Shown: positions 1 through 13,410, counted from the first letter of the stretch. The stretch: DNA of 64,000 nucleotides from Apostichopus japonicus (GCF_037975245.1 NC_092578.1:6487001-6551000); one strand, 5' to 3'. Translations and numbers: made by a program. The notes: generated from the sequence alone by a model not told the origin.

Positions 1-2176
1 CTCCTTTCACCCAGGTGTTCAATACCATGCCGATATGGTTACAATGTATTAAATATGGAGGCATGTGCCACTTTGTGAATGCATCCTATTGACAGGTCCC
101 AGGAGATAGGGTAGACACGGTGCACACTGGGACTGGGGGTGGGTCGGGGAGTGGAGTGGAGGTTTACCATTATACAAGTAGTGTGAGAAGGTCTTTAGGA
201 CTTGTTGCAAGTAAGCCTTCAAATTTAACTTTATTCCCTTCATGTGGATTGGACGAAACAATTAAAATGCAATGTAGATTTTGTTCAAGTGAAATTTGAT
301 GAAATAAACTATTTAAAAGTGGAGTGGATCTAAATTAATTAAGCACATATAGTCTGCTCGAGGCCGAGGCAAATTTATGAAATTATTCCCTGCCAATATG
401 AGTTCTTTACAAAACATTATCTTGGAATACTATGGATAGAATTACTATAACCTCAAATAGCATCAAACTATTTCAGAGGATGTGGCCAAGAAGTATTTCA
501 GCTTCAACTTGTCAGTAGAATGTAAAGAAATATGCCACACATATTACCATATTATTTCAGTCAAGAAAATTAATGTTTAAGGAGAGTAAATTTCAGTTTT
601 ATGTCGATTGTAAACATTCGCCTTCATCCGCACGACTTCTCCCCCCCCCCTCTTAATTCATACCTCTGATATATTTTAAGGTGAGAATTATGGAATAAAA
701 CTTCAAAGGTGGCGGTTATTGGGACTACGGTATAAAAGGAATAAAATCACATGGGACCTTCATTTCCAATAACAGACTGAAAAACCTAACTCCTGAAATT
801 AAAGAATCCCTGCTAGGTGCTTTAAAAAAAAAAAAATTCTCTTTTTTTTGGGGCATATTCCATAGTCTTAACATGATAACAATAAAACATAAAGGAAAGT
901 TTAATTTCACTTGCACTGCATATATGAAATGTAAATTTTCCTTTAATGCTTCGAGCAATGATAGCAAGTTTATACACTTGTTTGTCCACATACAATACAA
1001 CATGTGGCATTTAACGCAGGCCTGAAAAGGATGAAATGAATGCCTAGTATCTATGGTATCTTTTAGCCTAAAATTTGTGCCAAACATTTGTCAAACATTT
1101 GTCAAAAACAGGCAACATATTGAACATTTTTTTGACCAAAACAAACTGTGTTAAAGATTGGGGGGTGGGAGGGTTGGAAAATAATTTCCTCCCAAGTTGC
1201 AGTTTAAAAACTTTAAAGGGGTATTCTTGTGACAGAAATTGTGACGCATATTTTTAGATGTTACCACTTGGAGTTCTCATATCAGCTGTATCTTGTTCAT
1301 TAACGCTAGATGGTTGTCTGAATTTCTTGACCAGACAGACCCTTCCAATATTCATATACATGGATAATGACAGGTGTTCAATGATGTCATCACAGTATAT
1401 GCTATTCAAAATTAAGCTTTACTTTCTTGTTATAACATTGTAGATGTTTCCTGGGAATGTGATCCCACCCCATACCCCTTATGATTACACGTCTTAAAAG
1501 AAGAAAACATTAGGTAGTAAGAAACACAACTCCTCTGGACTTCTTCTGACTATAAATTTACTAACCTCAAATTCTGATGATTTGAAGGTCATGATACAAG
1601 TTCTACTCTTCCCCCCCCCCATCCTATGTTGCTCTCATTTTTGTTACCCCTCCCCGCCCTGTCAAACTATGAAAACATGTGCATCCATGTATCCCACACA
1701 ACAGTCACGCCCAGATGTTTCTTTGCTAGAGGAAAAAGTTGAGGCAGCAATCCATCATTACTATATGGAGAGAGGAGTGGGATGGGGGGGGGGGAGGGGG
1801 ACAGCCTTAGATGCTGGGGAGTCAAACCAAAGTTTTACATTAACTTAGTGCTTGACTTTAACTTAGTGTTTGAGAAATGTATTATTGATGTTATAAGAGT
1901 AGCTTTAAGTTGCATTTTCAAAGTATTTGATGCTTTAATATTCAATATGCTTCAGTCTATAGTATTCATTAGCATTATCTATAGTCACATTTCACTAGAA
2001 ATAATGGATTTTCATGCTAACATAAAAATGTGTCTGGGCAACGAAATGTTAACTAGTTATAAAACAGAGTCATTATGTTTACTTACTCATTTGCCTTCCT
2101 GTAATTCATCAGAATATCTGTGAACAATTGTTGTTAATAATTTGATCAAACACAATCTTAATTCATTTGAGTTTGA
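1..2176. other. AT-rich DNA without recognisable gene
   Basis: I see no feature I can support here beyond homopolymer runs: C-runs near 640 and 1611 and a G-run near 1787. The ORFs of 60-120 codons in this stretch overlap one another in different frames and carry no recognisable motif. This is probably intronic or intergenic. Confidence 0.6.
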
Positions 2177-2510
2177 AGGGAGTGAAGACTCGCGCACAAA
2201 GAAACGTCTGGTAATCTGACCTAGTTTCGAATAAGGTGTAACAGAAGTGTTAGACACCACCATCAGAAAATACACACACAGCTTGCTACCGTCGGTAATT
2301 AGACACTAGTCTACAGTCAATACATGCAGCTACTGTCAATACCCACAACACAGTGTACATAGTAGCGGTGGACATCTCAGGTCTAGATAAATGATAACAA
2401 GGTACTGTCTGCATTTTGTAGTGACAAGAAAGAAACTTCACTTGCAAGCAACGGAAATTTAACTTTTTTCAGAGGGCGGCATGCAGTTTGGGGCGAGTCT
2501 TCAATGCCCT
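2177..2510 (+). mobile_element. TTAA-flanked MITE, copy 1
   Basis: This is a non-autonomous DNA element of about 334 bp. The left end reads AGGGAGTGAAGACTCG and the right end is its imperfect inverse, CGAGTCTTCAATGCCCT. The right flank is TTAA (2511-2514) and the left flank is TTGA, a one-base decay of TTAA. Four further copies lie in this window (11.2, 23.2, 44.1 and 57.9 kb). They share an internal GTGTTAGACACCACCAT segment and a conserved run near the right end (GGGGCGAGTCTTC). There is no coding capacity. TTAA duplication is typical of piggyBac-like elements, but the terminal bases are not the usual piggyBac ones, so the superfamily is left open. Confidence 0.85.
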
Positions 2511-2514
2511 TTAA

Positions 2515-3369
2515 ATCCTCAATAGATTTGTTTGACTTGTTGACACAATCCAGTAAACTGCTTTAAGGACATCACTATTGGCCCCAGATTTTACCCTTCT
2601 ATTAAAAGGAATTGCTAGTTTTCAAGAGCACTTTCCTCGAGGCTCTGTTTCTTCGAATTATTTCCCACAGCCATTGAGGAGTGTTAAAATAGACAGTTAA
2701 TATCTCAGTGTACTTTTACAATGGCAGTCAAATGGCTTGTTGAAATTTGAGCATGGTTGCCATGGCCATTATTTGACAAGTTTCTAGCATATTTGGGGGG
2801 CAATATATCAAAGACCTTCAAGACAAAACCCTTTTGACCAGTTGATTGGAACTGTCTGTTTTATTTTATAGAAACATGAAGATATTGATCTTCTTCTTCT
2901 CTTCAGAGCCTCCACGATTGCTTTATCAAGTCATCTTTTCATTGCCATTTTCCACAAAGAATTTACAAAACTAGTTTTTTTTTGGGGGGGGGCAAACAGA
3001 AATCATTGCACCCAAGATAAAGAAACACTGCTTCCCCGCCCGCCTCCCCCCCCCCTTGCATGAAAAGCCATGACATTATTTCACCAGTTTGATCCAATTC
3101 TCCATATTACACACTGCTTTTTGAATAATTTGTTTCCTCTATCAAAAAACAAACAAAACAATATGTGAAATACAAAAAGTAGCTCCTTTTAAGTAGAACT
3201 CATGCTGCAGGGGGGTGTAGGGGGGTGTGGGGGGAACCCCCTCAATGTTGTAGATGCCAGACATAACATTATATATCAACACTGAAGAAGGATTTGTATA
3301 GTCTGACATGGGGGCAGGTTACTTGAGAGCTCTTAGACTAGATAAAGTAATCCATACCATACTCTCAAC
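2515..3369. other. Unannotated AT-rich stretch
   Basis: No gene or repeat family is recognised. There are G- and C-runs near 2990 and 3045 and a G-rich patch near 3210-3240. Confidence 0.5.

Positions 3370-3429
<60 letters not shown>
3370..3429. repeat. (TA)n microsatellite
   Basis: About 60 bp of nearly pure TA dinucleotide. A reading frame into it from the right gives an Ile-Tyr peptide, which is an artefact. Confidence 0.95.
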
Positions 3430-3434
<5 letters not shown>

Positions 3435-3867
3435 CTGCCGAATCTCCACATCATCAGCACGGATGAACCCATGTATCTTGTTTTATAGTGGAGTAACATT
3501 CCTCCACGATTTGGAGATAACCAGGCTACCATCAAGATAAAAAAAAGACGAAGAAAAAAAGGGGAGAAGAATCTTGGCAAGGTAATAAAAAATGAAAACA
3601 TGAAATGAAAAATGATACATGGATGACTTATGTATGTAACTAATGAGATTGTCTCTGTCATTGTGAGGTTATTGTACTGTTTTTAATTTTAACTTAGATA
3701 GAAATGGCAGAATTGATGAAAAGATCATGTGGGGGAAAAAAAAACTACAACAGTTCAGTGAAAATGGAAGATATGGGATTATAGAAATCCTGTTCTGTGA
3801 GTTGCTTTTAATATATAAGTGATGCAATAGGAAGAGGAATTCAGAGTTAAAATAGCTTTAGCCTTCT

Positions 3868-4640
3868 GAATACCCCTCACCTTTAATGGTACTTTCTAAA
3901 AGATGTAGGCAAATAGGATGCTAGGCAGGTCTGACACATAAAAAAAGGGGGGACTGAAGCGAGGAAATATGTAGGGGCCCTCTGAAAATAAGGTCATAAT
4001 AAACTTGTTGTTTTCTCATTTCCATAAATACACTTAAAGGGGGCAAGAAAAGTGGAGAGCTTTACAAAGGGGGGGGGGGGGGCTGGTGTTGTGGCTCTCA
4101 ATGACACCTTTTATAAAGCCTACATGAATACCCCTCACCTTTAATGGTACTTTCTAAAAGATGTAGGCAAATAGGATGCTAGGCAGGTCTGACACATAAA
4201 AAAAAATGGGGGACTGAAGCTAGGAAATATGGAGGGGCCCTCTGAAAATAAGGTCATAATAAACTTGTTGTTTTCTCATTTCCATAAATACACTTAAAGG
4301 GGGCAAGAAAAGTGGAGAGCTTTACAAAGGGGGGGGGGGGGGCTGGTGTTGTGGCTCTCAATGACACCTTTTATAAAGCCTACATGAATACCCCTCACCT
4401 TTAATGGTACTTTCTAAAAGATGTAGGCAAATAGGATGCTAGGCAGGTCTGACACATAAAAAAAGGGGGAACTGAAGCTAGGAAATATGGAGGGGCCCTC
4501 TGAAAATAAAGTCATAATAAACTTGTTGTTTTCTCATTTCCATAAATACACTTAAAGGGGGCAAGAAAAGTGGAGAGCTTTACAAAGAGGGGGGGGGGGG
4601 CTGGTGTTGTGGCTCTCAATGACACCTTTTATAAAGCCTT
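3868..4640 (+). repeat. Triplicated 258-bp tandem unit
   Basis: Three head-to-tail copies start at 3868, 4126 and 4386, each opening with GAATACCCCTCACC and ending with ACACCTTTTATAAAGCC. The units are nearly identical. Differences are mostly in A- and G-run lengths and a few substitutions (for example GCGAGGAAA versus GCTAGGAAA). Such high identity implies a recent duplication or gene conversion. There is no ORF of note. Each unit contains a poly-G run of about 11-14 bases, which is prone to sequencing and assembly error. Confidence 0.95.
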
Positions 4641-7600
4641 TACAAAGCCCTGTAAAGCTGCGACGATAGGTGATGATTTTACTGGTCTGTGATAACAACC
4701 AATTTTAATGTGTGATGATGACAAGGAGGTAGCTTAGTATATAGTTTCATTTCATTATTTGTTCTCCTCCGTATGTAAATACAACGAGGAAGGAAGTGGC
4801 CTAGAAAAACCTTGCAAGGCTTAACGAGTAGTGCCGCTCCCTATTCAACTGAAAATATATCAAAAGACAAACCAAACACCAACTGCCCCGCCAACCCACC
4901 CCACCCCCTTCCCACACTCACGAGGGGAAAAAAGAAAGAATGTTTGTAACATAATAACTTTGTATCAGAGTTATCTGTCAGTCGCAGATAAGTCAAAGAA
5001 AATATTATCACAAAGACTATTTAAATTCTAAAGAGGGATTTATTGATGAGGGAATTATATTTGAAGTTGGCTTCTGTAAACAGTGTTTATTTTGAAAATG
5101 ATTCTAACCATTCTATTGAATAAATCACATCATTTATGACAACAGCAGAGTTTGAGCAACACTAAATTACTCGGTCAGACATTTCACTGTGATAGTCCTG
5201 ATTGGTAGGGGGTTCTATTCTGACAAGAAACAAAGATAAACTGGAAAACAGCAAAGAAAACATTGGGCTTATTTATAAAGAAGTATATATATTTGGTACT
5301 GTAAAGCTAAATGTAAATACAAAATTTTTCACGTTTTTACTAAAGAAATCAACTTGAAGCTAGTTTCTTTGACACAGTATACACATTGGGAACCCACACC
5401 CCAGTGTTCTGCTAAATTTGTGCCTTAAAAAAGAGAAGTGGGCAAGTTTTAAACTTAATTTACAACAGCAAGATAAGTTAAAGAACTTCTTTTGTTTCTT
5501 CTTTGTGTCTCGTTTTGATGATGATGGAATAATATTCAACATTGCCAAGGCTTCTCTATACTTCCCTTTCCATGCGCCTCTGTCCGACTAATTTCTCCTC
5601 CCATTCCAACCCAATGTTTGGATAGAACACCTTTTAACTTTGTTTTACTGCAATAAGTATAAAAGCGCCATTTCTTCTAGGACAATAAAGTCATATGATG
5701 TATTCAATGTTTATTCTTTTATTATTTTTTTCAATTGTTTTTTCCATGTTTGGCACTTTGTTAGGATGGAAGGATATAGACATGTATTGAAATAAACATA
5801 ATTACTTTTGTCATCCTATCCATATACTTCCTTTTCCATAAACCCTCTGACCAGATCCTCTTCCCCCTTCTCCCTTTACCCTCCCCCTCCTTTTTTTCAT
5901 CCAACCGCACTTTTAGATCAACTGTCTCTCACTTCTTCTACTCGATAAGTCTACCGTAAATTTTAGAATAAAAAGTGCCATTTTTCGAAGAAAATAAATC
6001 CATAAGCTACTTACTTTTGGTGTAATTCGATCATTCATTTTCTCGCAATCATCCATTTTCTCAGGAAATAGACAGATTGGCGAGTAGTTTAAAATTACCC
6101 ACTTTCGAAAGGTCACGTGATCTGCACTGGGCCGTATATGGTTACCAAAAAGCCTGTACATTACTTTTATTGATTCTGGTAGACATTTTTAGAGTTTTAA
6201 CATGCCATAATTGCTATCAGGTGCCAGCCTATATGCAACCTCATGCATGGCCAAGGAATCAACTCATACACTAGCCTGTTGATTCCACCCTACATACCTT
6301 GATAAAAAAAAAAAATTAAAAAAACACTTATCAATTTGCTATAGATTTATAAAGATTACGTTACTGTTTATATATATACTGTGACTTTACCTTCAACTTA
6401 TGCTTTCTTCAACTCAAGAATTTATCAGTTTTTTAACACAAATTCTAAGAATATTACTGTATTTCGTGCATTAAACCTTAGAGCTCAGTAGCTAGTTTCC
6501 TTTCATAATCAAATTTCACTGCTCACCTGAGTTTTCACTCACTGTTAGTATCTTAAAAATGTTCTGTATGAGGTTTACAAATTCTTATTTTTTCCTTCTT
6601 ATATTTCCCCCCCCTTGTTCCCCCCCCCCAAATGTCACAAGTAACTTTGTCCTCAGCATCATGCATGTAGTTAATACTGTAGTTATTGACAATTAACATC
6701 AGCCCCAATTATTATATACAAACTAGCTGAAACTACATGAACTTGGCTATAAAAGTGTACTGCTTGGTCGTTTGTTAAGTTGGGAAGCTTTTTGTTTAGC
6801 AGCAAAACCATTTCTCAGGATTATTGACTACACATGGCTAACTGTATGTCCAGCCGCACAACCTCTGGGCAAGTTAAGTCTGTATTCCCACTACCTCCTT
6901 CAATAATCCCTTCAATAATCCTCTCTGTATTGTGAATTTCATCGTCACATTTTTCTCTCCAATGAATCACTTAGTTACAACTTGAGAACATACTTAAAAG
7001 CCACCAAAATATCAATATTGCAGTTAGTAAAGAGCTTGTTCTGTTTGGAAATTATTTGTACAAAGACTATGTGTTTAATAACAACATCCTTCTGGTTCTG
7101 AAATTTTGTGTTTACAAAAGTGAGGTTAAAAGAGAGAAACTTTCCTTTAACTATGGTAAATTTGATCTAAAGAATTTTTATCTAAAAGAAAAGTTTATGT
7201 ATCAAACTTATTGTAAGCAAAATGCATTTGATATCAGATGGCATAACTGGAAATCTTTATTTGAAGTTTAATGATTTATTGGTTGTTGTGGATAATATTG
7301 ACTAATGGTCATAAAGTATATGTTATTATGAACTGTACATTGTTTGGATACTTGATGGAATGATAATAATTCAAACTATAAAAAAAATATCAAAAAATAC
7401 TTAAAGCCACCAATCCAATATGCAAAATAAACCCCTTTTTAACAATAATTTTAATAATGTTTTAACAATGTTTTAACAAAAACTTTGAAAATACATGTTC
7501 AAATAAATATAAATTACTATGCATTTAAAAAATATATATATATATATATAAACCAAAACACTACAAAAACAAGTGACAATCCTGCAAGAGCTATAACTTG

Positions 7601-9889
7601 CAGAAAACTGCTGTTGTGAAAAAAACATCAAATGTGAATGGAAATAATGTATATTACGTAGGATTCTAATACCTTCAGTAATGGCAGCATGCACACGAGA
7701 AACCAGTACTTAATTGAGTCTCCCTAAATCTTAGCGAGGAAAACATGTAATTCCCGTGAAAATTTTCCTCTCAACCCGGTTTCTTAACTGAACGTAGACA
7801 TCTTTCCTCAAACAACATTAGTTCAAGAGTGCATTCAACGTGTACTGCAGACATTAAAAGCATGTATTTCATGATGATCTTCTGCAAACCGTAAACATTA
7901 GTGCACCCTTTACACTTTTCGAGGGAGTAAGAAAAGCAATCGTATGTAACAAAACATTGTTTTACGAGCCCTTTTTCTTTTTTTTTGTCTTTTTCAACGC
8001 TTAACAAAAAATGCAAAATTTTTTGCCTTGAGAGGCAAATTTGATTTGTTCAAATCCAAACTAATTCTTGCCAATATTCTCCCCCCCCCCCCCCAAAAAC
8101 ATAAGCCGTAGTTGCTCGTAAATTCCTCGTAATAACATGATGTGGGGGAAACAAATTTTTTGGCCAAATAGACCTTGAGCCGGAGGGAAAGTGTATCACA
8201 AAAAGCCAGATAGACACACACTGCTTGTTCAAAGGGGAGCAGAGAATCACTCAGGAAATCCAATCAAATGTTTTTTGTTTTTTTTCTTTAAACTTTTAAA
8301 AGTGCATTTCAGTCTTTAACAAAACTGTTGACATTGCACAGCAACTCCTCAAAGAAAGTGTCTGGTCATTTTCTTTTCAAACCCTGCATTCCCGGCGTTT
8401 GAGTGTTCATATTCATGTAGTTTACAAACACAAAGAAACAGAGCGAAACATGATAATACTGGCAATGAATTATTAAAACTTGTCTGGGATACCCTGGCTA
8501 CAAATATTAAGAAATTAATCATTCGCAACCACATAAAAAAAAAATATAAAAAAAAATGATGAATACCTTGCGATTTATAGTTCTGCCAAGGATACTATCT
8601 GAATCGAGTGGGCATTTGAACAAGCAAATGCAAAGACAGAAAAAAGGGGGGTGGGGTTCAAAAAAGGTAGAAATGCAAGGGGGCAAAAGAAAAAAGGGAA
8701 GCAAAAGAAAGAAAGAGGGGGGGGGGAATTATCTTGACCTAAAACGTGGCCAGAAACAGGGAGAAACTAGACCGGTGGTGAATGAACGTACAGATCTCGA
8801 GGTCAACTGTTGCTGCTCTCTACACCACAATTTAAATGAAAGACAAAAGGCCGTAAAATTCTGCATTTTTTATTCATCTTAGTTACTGAGGATCAAGGAG
8901 TTTTGTTCAGGGTTATGATAAGTTGCATCAATTTAAACGATGTTGTTCTCTGTTCAGTCGGCTATCAATTTATTAAGTTACTGCTATCCTCCTCGTTGCT
9001 GTGGTGGTCGACGTCTTAATCATCATTGTTTTAACCTGTCCGTTAGTGGAGGAGCACGATAACTATTTAACTTGTCAACTGTTTGATGACCTAAATTATT
9101 AACTGAATGTATCTGGGTTTTTTTCTTATTTTAATAATTCATCTATTTTGGATGGGCACATTACTAATAGAATTGTTTGAATGTCAGTCACAACTATAAA
9201 GTAAATATCTGTTCAGGCTTATGTATTGATATAGCAGTACATTTAAGGGTTGTATTGTTTTTTCTACTTTTGTTGTCCACTGGATATTTATATTAATGTA
9301 GTCATTGCTATTGGGGGACGCCTTGTCAATTGTTCAAAAATTGAAAAATGGCTTTTCTATTTGTAGACTTTTATCTCCATTGTTCAAAACTCGCAGTCGT
9401 GACTATTTTTTTAAACTTGTCAAGTGTTCAATATTTATTAAATGATTAATACAAGTGCATTTTTTGTCTAATTTTTTGTATATTCATCAAGTTTGGATCA
9501 GGTCGAATTTTAATATAATGCAGAGGATATAGATGTTCAAATTTATCTCACAATTTGTGATTTTTTTCCCTCCCGTTTTGCAGGGCTTTAAAATTTATTA
9601 AGTCATTATCGCTATATTGAGGGCAATTATTCAGATAACAGCATTGATTTACTTAAAAGTGACTGATAAATGTATCTGTTCTAATTACTTCTACATGTAT
9701 TTTATACGTATGGTCACATACCGCTCATATAAGGATATATATATTATTTGACATATTAGAAGTGCTTGTTTTTGGCTATACTATAGTATTGCAATATTTC
9801 ATGTTTGCTTTGAGCCTATATAGCCTGCAATTGGTGGCATAAGTATTGTAAACATATAATGCCACTGATAATAGCAAAGTCAACTAAAT
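4641..9889. other. 5-kb AT-rich stretch, no gene recognised
   Basis: There is a diverged direct duplication at about 5557-5700 and 5823-6005 (shared ATACTTCC, TTTCCAT and GCCATTT...AATAAA blocks), and a short TA tract near 7530-7550. Poly-G and poly-C runs occur near 6610, 8080 and 8720. The ORFs here are low-complexity or AT-driven. The 8556-8882 frame is Lys/Gly-rich only because the DNA is purine-rich. I see no splice-bounded exon. Confidence 0.5.
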
Positions 9890-10264
9890 AAATAACCATT
9901 TTATGTTTGTTTATTCATTATTTTGGGTGGAGCACATATAGTAAAACTTGCACATAAACAGATGTTTGAATGACCATTTTACGTTTGCTGATTCATTATT
10001 TTGCGTGCAGCACATATAGTAAAATCCGCACAGAAACATATGTTAGAAAACTATTTTACGTTTGTTGAGGCATTATTTTGCGTGCAGCACATATCGTAAA
10101 ATCCGCACAGAAACATATATGTTTGAATAACTATTTTACGTTTGTTGAGGCATTATTTTGCTTGGAGCACATACAGTAAGATCCACACAGAAACAGATGT
10201 TTGAATAACTATTTTACTTTTGTTATTCATTATTTTGCATGGGGCACATATAGTAAAATCCAAA
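9890..10264 (+). repeat. 78-bp tandem array, about 4.7 copies
   Basis: The unit contains CATTATTTTG at 9916, 9994, 10071, 10151 and 10228, a spacing of 77-80 bp. It also carries GCACATATAGTAAAATCC and CAGAAACA(G/T)ATGTTTGAAT. Copies differ by several substitutions and small indels, so the array is older than the one at 3.9 kb. No protein is encoded. Confidence 0.9.
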
Positions 10265-11199
10265 CGTTTGATCGTGCCGTGTTATGATGAAACAGTACAT
10301 TAAGGGATAATGATTGTTTTTTTCTTTCTCTTGGCATAAAGCCAATAGCTATATAGCATATATAGCAGCTATATAGCATATGTAGCTATTAGAAGTATTT
10401 GGAAACTTTTCTCATTGTTTTCTAAAAGGACAATGTGCTTAGAATAGTTCAGAAGAAAACGTAGTTTGGAATGATGAAAGAGGAACAAATTCTAAGCATT
10501 CTGGTGAAATTTGCATTCTTATTTTATGTACCATTTTCGAGATAACAGCATTTGAAGTTGGCTCTTCTTGTACCGCACGTGAACGTGAAGCAAACAGGTG
10601 TGATGTCATAGAAAGTAAACTGACAAATTATCTTTTACATTAAATTTCATAATTCAAAATTGGAATTTTCATGTCAAAATGAACATACCCCAGTCTTTGA
10701 CATTATACTGTTTATAGTTTAACTTCACATCTCCTTTTTGGGAAAATTACCAAGGACAAAACAATAAAGTGGGAAAAAAAAAGAAGAAAAAAACCCATTT
10801 TACTATCAATGTACAGAAATGACATCATACCTTGACTTATGATACAGTCTTTTGACAGATTCAATAATCCATGTCTTGGTAATGCTTACATATAGAAATC
10901 GCTTGAAAATGTTACCCGGTTGCTTAGACTTATGTTCCTACTTTTCATCGGTCAAAACTTAGACATTCCTTCGAACTAACCTTTGAAAGAAAAGGATAGA
11001 AATGTCAGTTACAATATATACAAACTGAAACTGAACAGAACGGAAAGGATTATCAAATAGCTATTACAAATATAGAGTGGCGATTTCATTCATTATTATC
11101 TGCACTGGGCTACTAAAATAACAGTTTATCGGTTCATGTCGGTAAGGTTCTGTTGCTATCCGTTAATACTCAGATTCCCATAGCAATGGCGTTCATTAA
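10265..11199. other. Unannotated stretch with a dispersed repeat fragment
   Basis: Positions about 10571-10600 (TGAACGTGAAGCAAACAGG followed by TGTGATGTCATA) match, in opposite orientation, a segment at about 39340-39370. They are likely fragments of one old dispersed repeat. A small cluster of GCTATATAGCATAT motifs lies at 10350-10385. No gene seen. Confidence 0.5.
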
Positions 11200-11553
11200 A
11201 GGGTGTGAAGACTCGTGCACAAAGAAACGTCTCATGCCGGTAATCTGACCTAGTTTCAAATGAGGTGTAACAGAAGTGTTAGACACCACCATCGATCCCA
11301 GAAAATTCACACAGCGTGCTACCGTCGGTAATTAGACACTAGTGTACAGTCAATACATACAGCTATGGTCAATACCCACAACACAATGTACATAGCAGCG
11401 TGGACATCTCAGGTCTAGATAAAAGATAACAAGGTATCACGTTTCATTACTGTTTGCATTTTGTAGCGACAAGAAGAAAACGCCATTTGCAAGCAAAGGA
11501 AAGCTAACTTTTTCAGAGCGCGACACACGGTTTGGGGCGAGTCTTCAATGCCT
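11200..11553 (+). mobile_element. TTAA-flanked MITE, copy 2
   Basis: 354 bp in the same orientation as copy 1. The left end is AGGGTGTGAAGACTCG preceded by TTAA (11196-11199). The right end is CGAGTCTTCAATGCCT, followed by AAAT where TTAA is expected, so the right duplication has decayed. It retains the internal GTGTTAGACACCACCAT and the TCAATACATACAGCTA segment seen in copies 3 and 4. Confidence 0.88.
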
Positions 11554-12420
11554 AAATAGTCAAGTTTTTATCCTTTCTTAAATTGGAGAAAAAAAGTTGA
11601 CAATTTGGAACACTTTTGATTTGGGATTTTTCCTTGCCTGAGTGAAGTACTACAATGGAAAATTGCCTGCGGGCAGCAGAATTGTTGAATTGATTGGAAT
11701 CGTTAATTACTCGTTAAAATTAACCTTCACCTGGTGGACACCTTTGGTAGAGTCTCATTCTTCAGTTGCAGTTGTATTTTGTACAGTATACTTGCAAAAA
11801 AAGCCACTTTTAAAGCCTTAACCTGATGTCCGAGAACTTTTTCATTTGTTTTATTTCAATCTTCTTCAGAGAATATATAGCACAATTAAATCAAATCAAA
11901 TGATTAAACAAAAGTGCAGCACCTTTTAATGTTCATTACTCATCGAACCTGTATTATGATATCCTATATAATTTTTACCAAACAAAATAGCAATTAAAAC
12001 AGGCCTCTCAATATGCACTTTGATATTGCCAAAAATTTAACGAGAACTGCTAATAATTTGCCTCAAAAGCAGAAAAAAGAAAGAAAAAAGCTCTAGTTTG
12101 CTGTATGCGAAGGTTAGTTTAAATTAATGTAAGGTAAATTATGGAGGACAGCATGACAGAATAACGATCAATACATGTATTTTTTTTCTTGTCTTTAGTT
12201 TTGTAGTTTCGGTTGCCATGGGAACAACACAATCTAATACAATACATAAGATAATCATTGTATAGAATCATGTGACATCCATTTTGGCTCAACTTCGACA
12301 AAAACAACGAAATAAAACAGCATATCCAACCATTTTGCATTAATATTCCTTTTTTCATAAATTTGCAAACCTTGAAATTTGTTGGCCTAATTTCCCTTCC
12401 TCCTTATTACAATTTATGGT
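11554..12420. other. Unannotated AT-rich stretch
   Basis: No repeat family or exon recognised. The single minus-strand ORF of 79 codons has no motif. Confidence 0.5.
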
Positions 12421-12585
12421 GTTACTATGGTAAACGTATCATGTTTTCCAGTTTATCTTACTTTTGCATGATTCAAGATATTGCTGCCATCAGATATACT
12501 GTGACAATTTTCAATGTATGAAAGAAGGAGGGGTAAATGTTGTTGTTGTTGTTGCATTTATCATGTAACACAAGAGACTTTACAT

Positions 12586-12929
12586 CAGTGGCGGAGCGTC
12601 CATACAGTCAGGGGCGGATGCCCCCCCTGACAGACTCAAATGGACTGCTGGCGCCCTTTTCAGCTTTTTACCACTTTTTACTTATTTGCGATTATTTACA
12701 TTTTCATTGCGCTCTCATCTACCTATTGACATTTGTCACATTTTGTTGGCGATGACACCTAGTTATTCTTCGTTTAACTGCAAATTAGCAAGGCCAGGAA
12801 AGGGTCATTTCCGGCGATCTAGGAAGTATCTTTACTCAAAAAATTTCTGTGCGCTCCGCGCCTACCTGTGGTGGTGCTCCGCTTAGATAGTGTCGAAAGC
12901 GCCCCTACAGACTATTCTCAACCCCCCTT
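12586..12929 (+). mobile_element. hAT-type MITE, copy 1, right end missing
   Basis: The left TIR is CAGTGGCGGAGCGTCC, preceded by CTTTACAT (12578-12585). A G/C-run hairpin, GTCAGGGGCG...CCCCCCCTGAC, follows the TIR. The right terminus GCTCCGCCACTG is absent because the tandem-duplication junction falls at 12929/12930. It keeps the central GCGCTCCGCGCC patch that copy 2 has lost. No transposase ORF. Confidence 0.88.
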
Positions 12930-13079
12930 ACTGTAGTAAACGTATCATGCTTTTATCTTACTTTTGCATGATTCAAGATATTGCTGCCATCAGATATACC
13001 ATGAAAATTTTCAATGTATGAAAGAAGGAGGGGTAAATGTTGTTGTTGCATTTATCACGTAACACAAGAGACTTTACAT

Positions 13080-13410
13080 CAGTGGCGGAGCGTCCATACA
13101 GTCAGGGGGGCGGATGCCCCCCCTGACGGACTCAAATGGACTGCTGGCGCCCTTTTCAGCTTTTTACCACTTTTTACTTATTCGCGATTATTTACATTTT
13201 TATTGCGCTCTCATCTACCTATTGACATTTGTCACATTTTGTTGGCGATGACACCTATTTATTCTTCATTTATCTGCAAATTAGCAAGGCGGGAAAGGGT
13301 CATTTCCGGAGATCTAGGAAGTATCTTTACTCAAAAAAATGCTTAGTGTCGAAAGCGCCCCTACAGACCATTCTCGCCCCCCTTGACCAATACCCCTAGC
13401 TCCGCCACTG
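13080..13410 (+). mobile_element. hAT-type MITE, copy 2, complete with 8-bp TSD
   Basis: A 331-bp element with terminal inverted repeats CAGTGGCGGAGC and GCTCCGCCACTG, flanked by a perfect 8-bp duplication CTTTACAT (13072-13079 and 13411-13418). CAGTGGCG termini and an 8-bp target duplication are hallmarks of hAT elements. It lacks about 55 bp of the central part found in copies 1 and 3. Non-autonomous. Confidence 0.94.
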
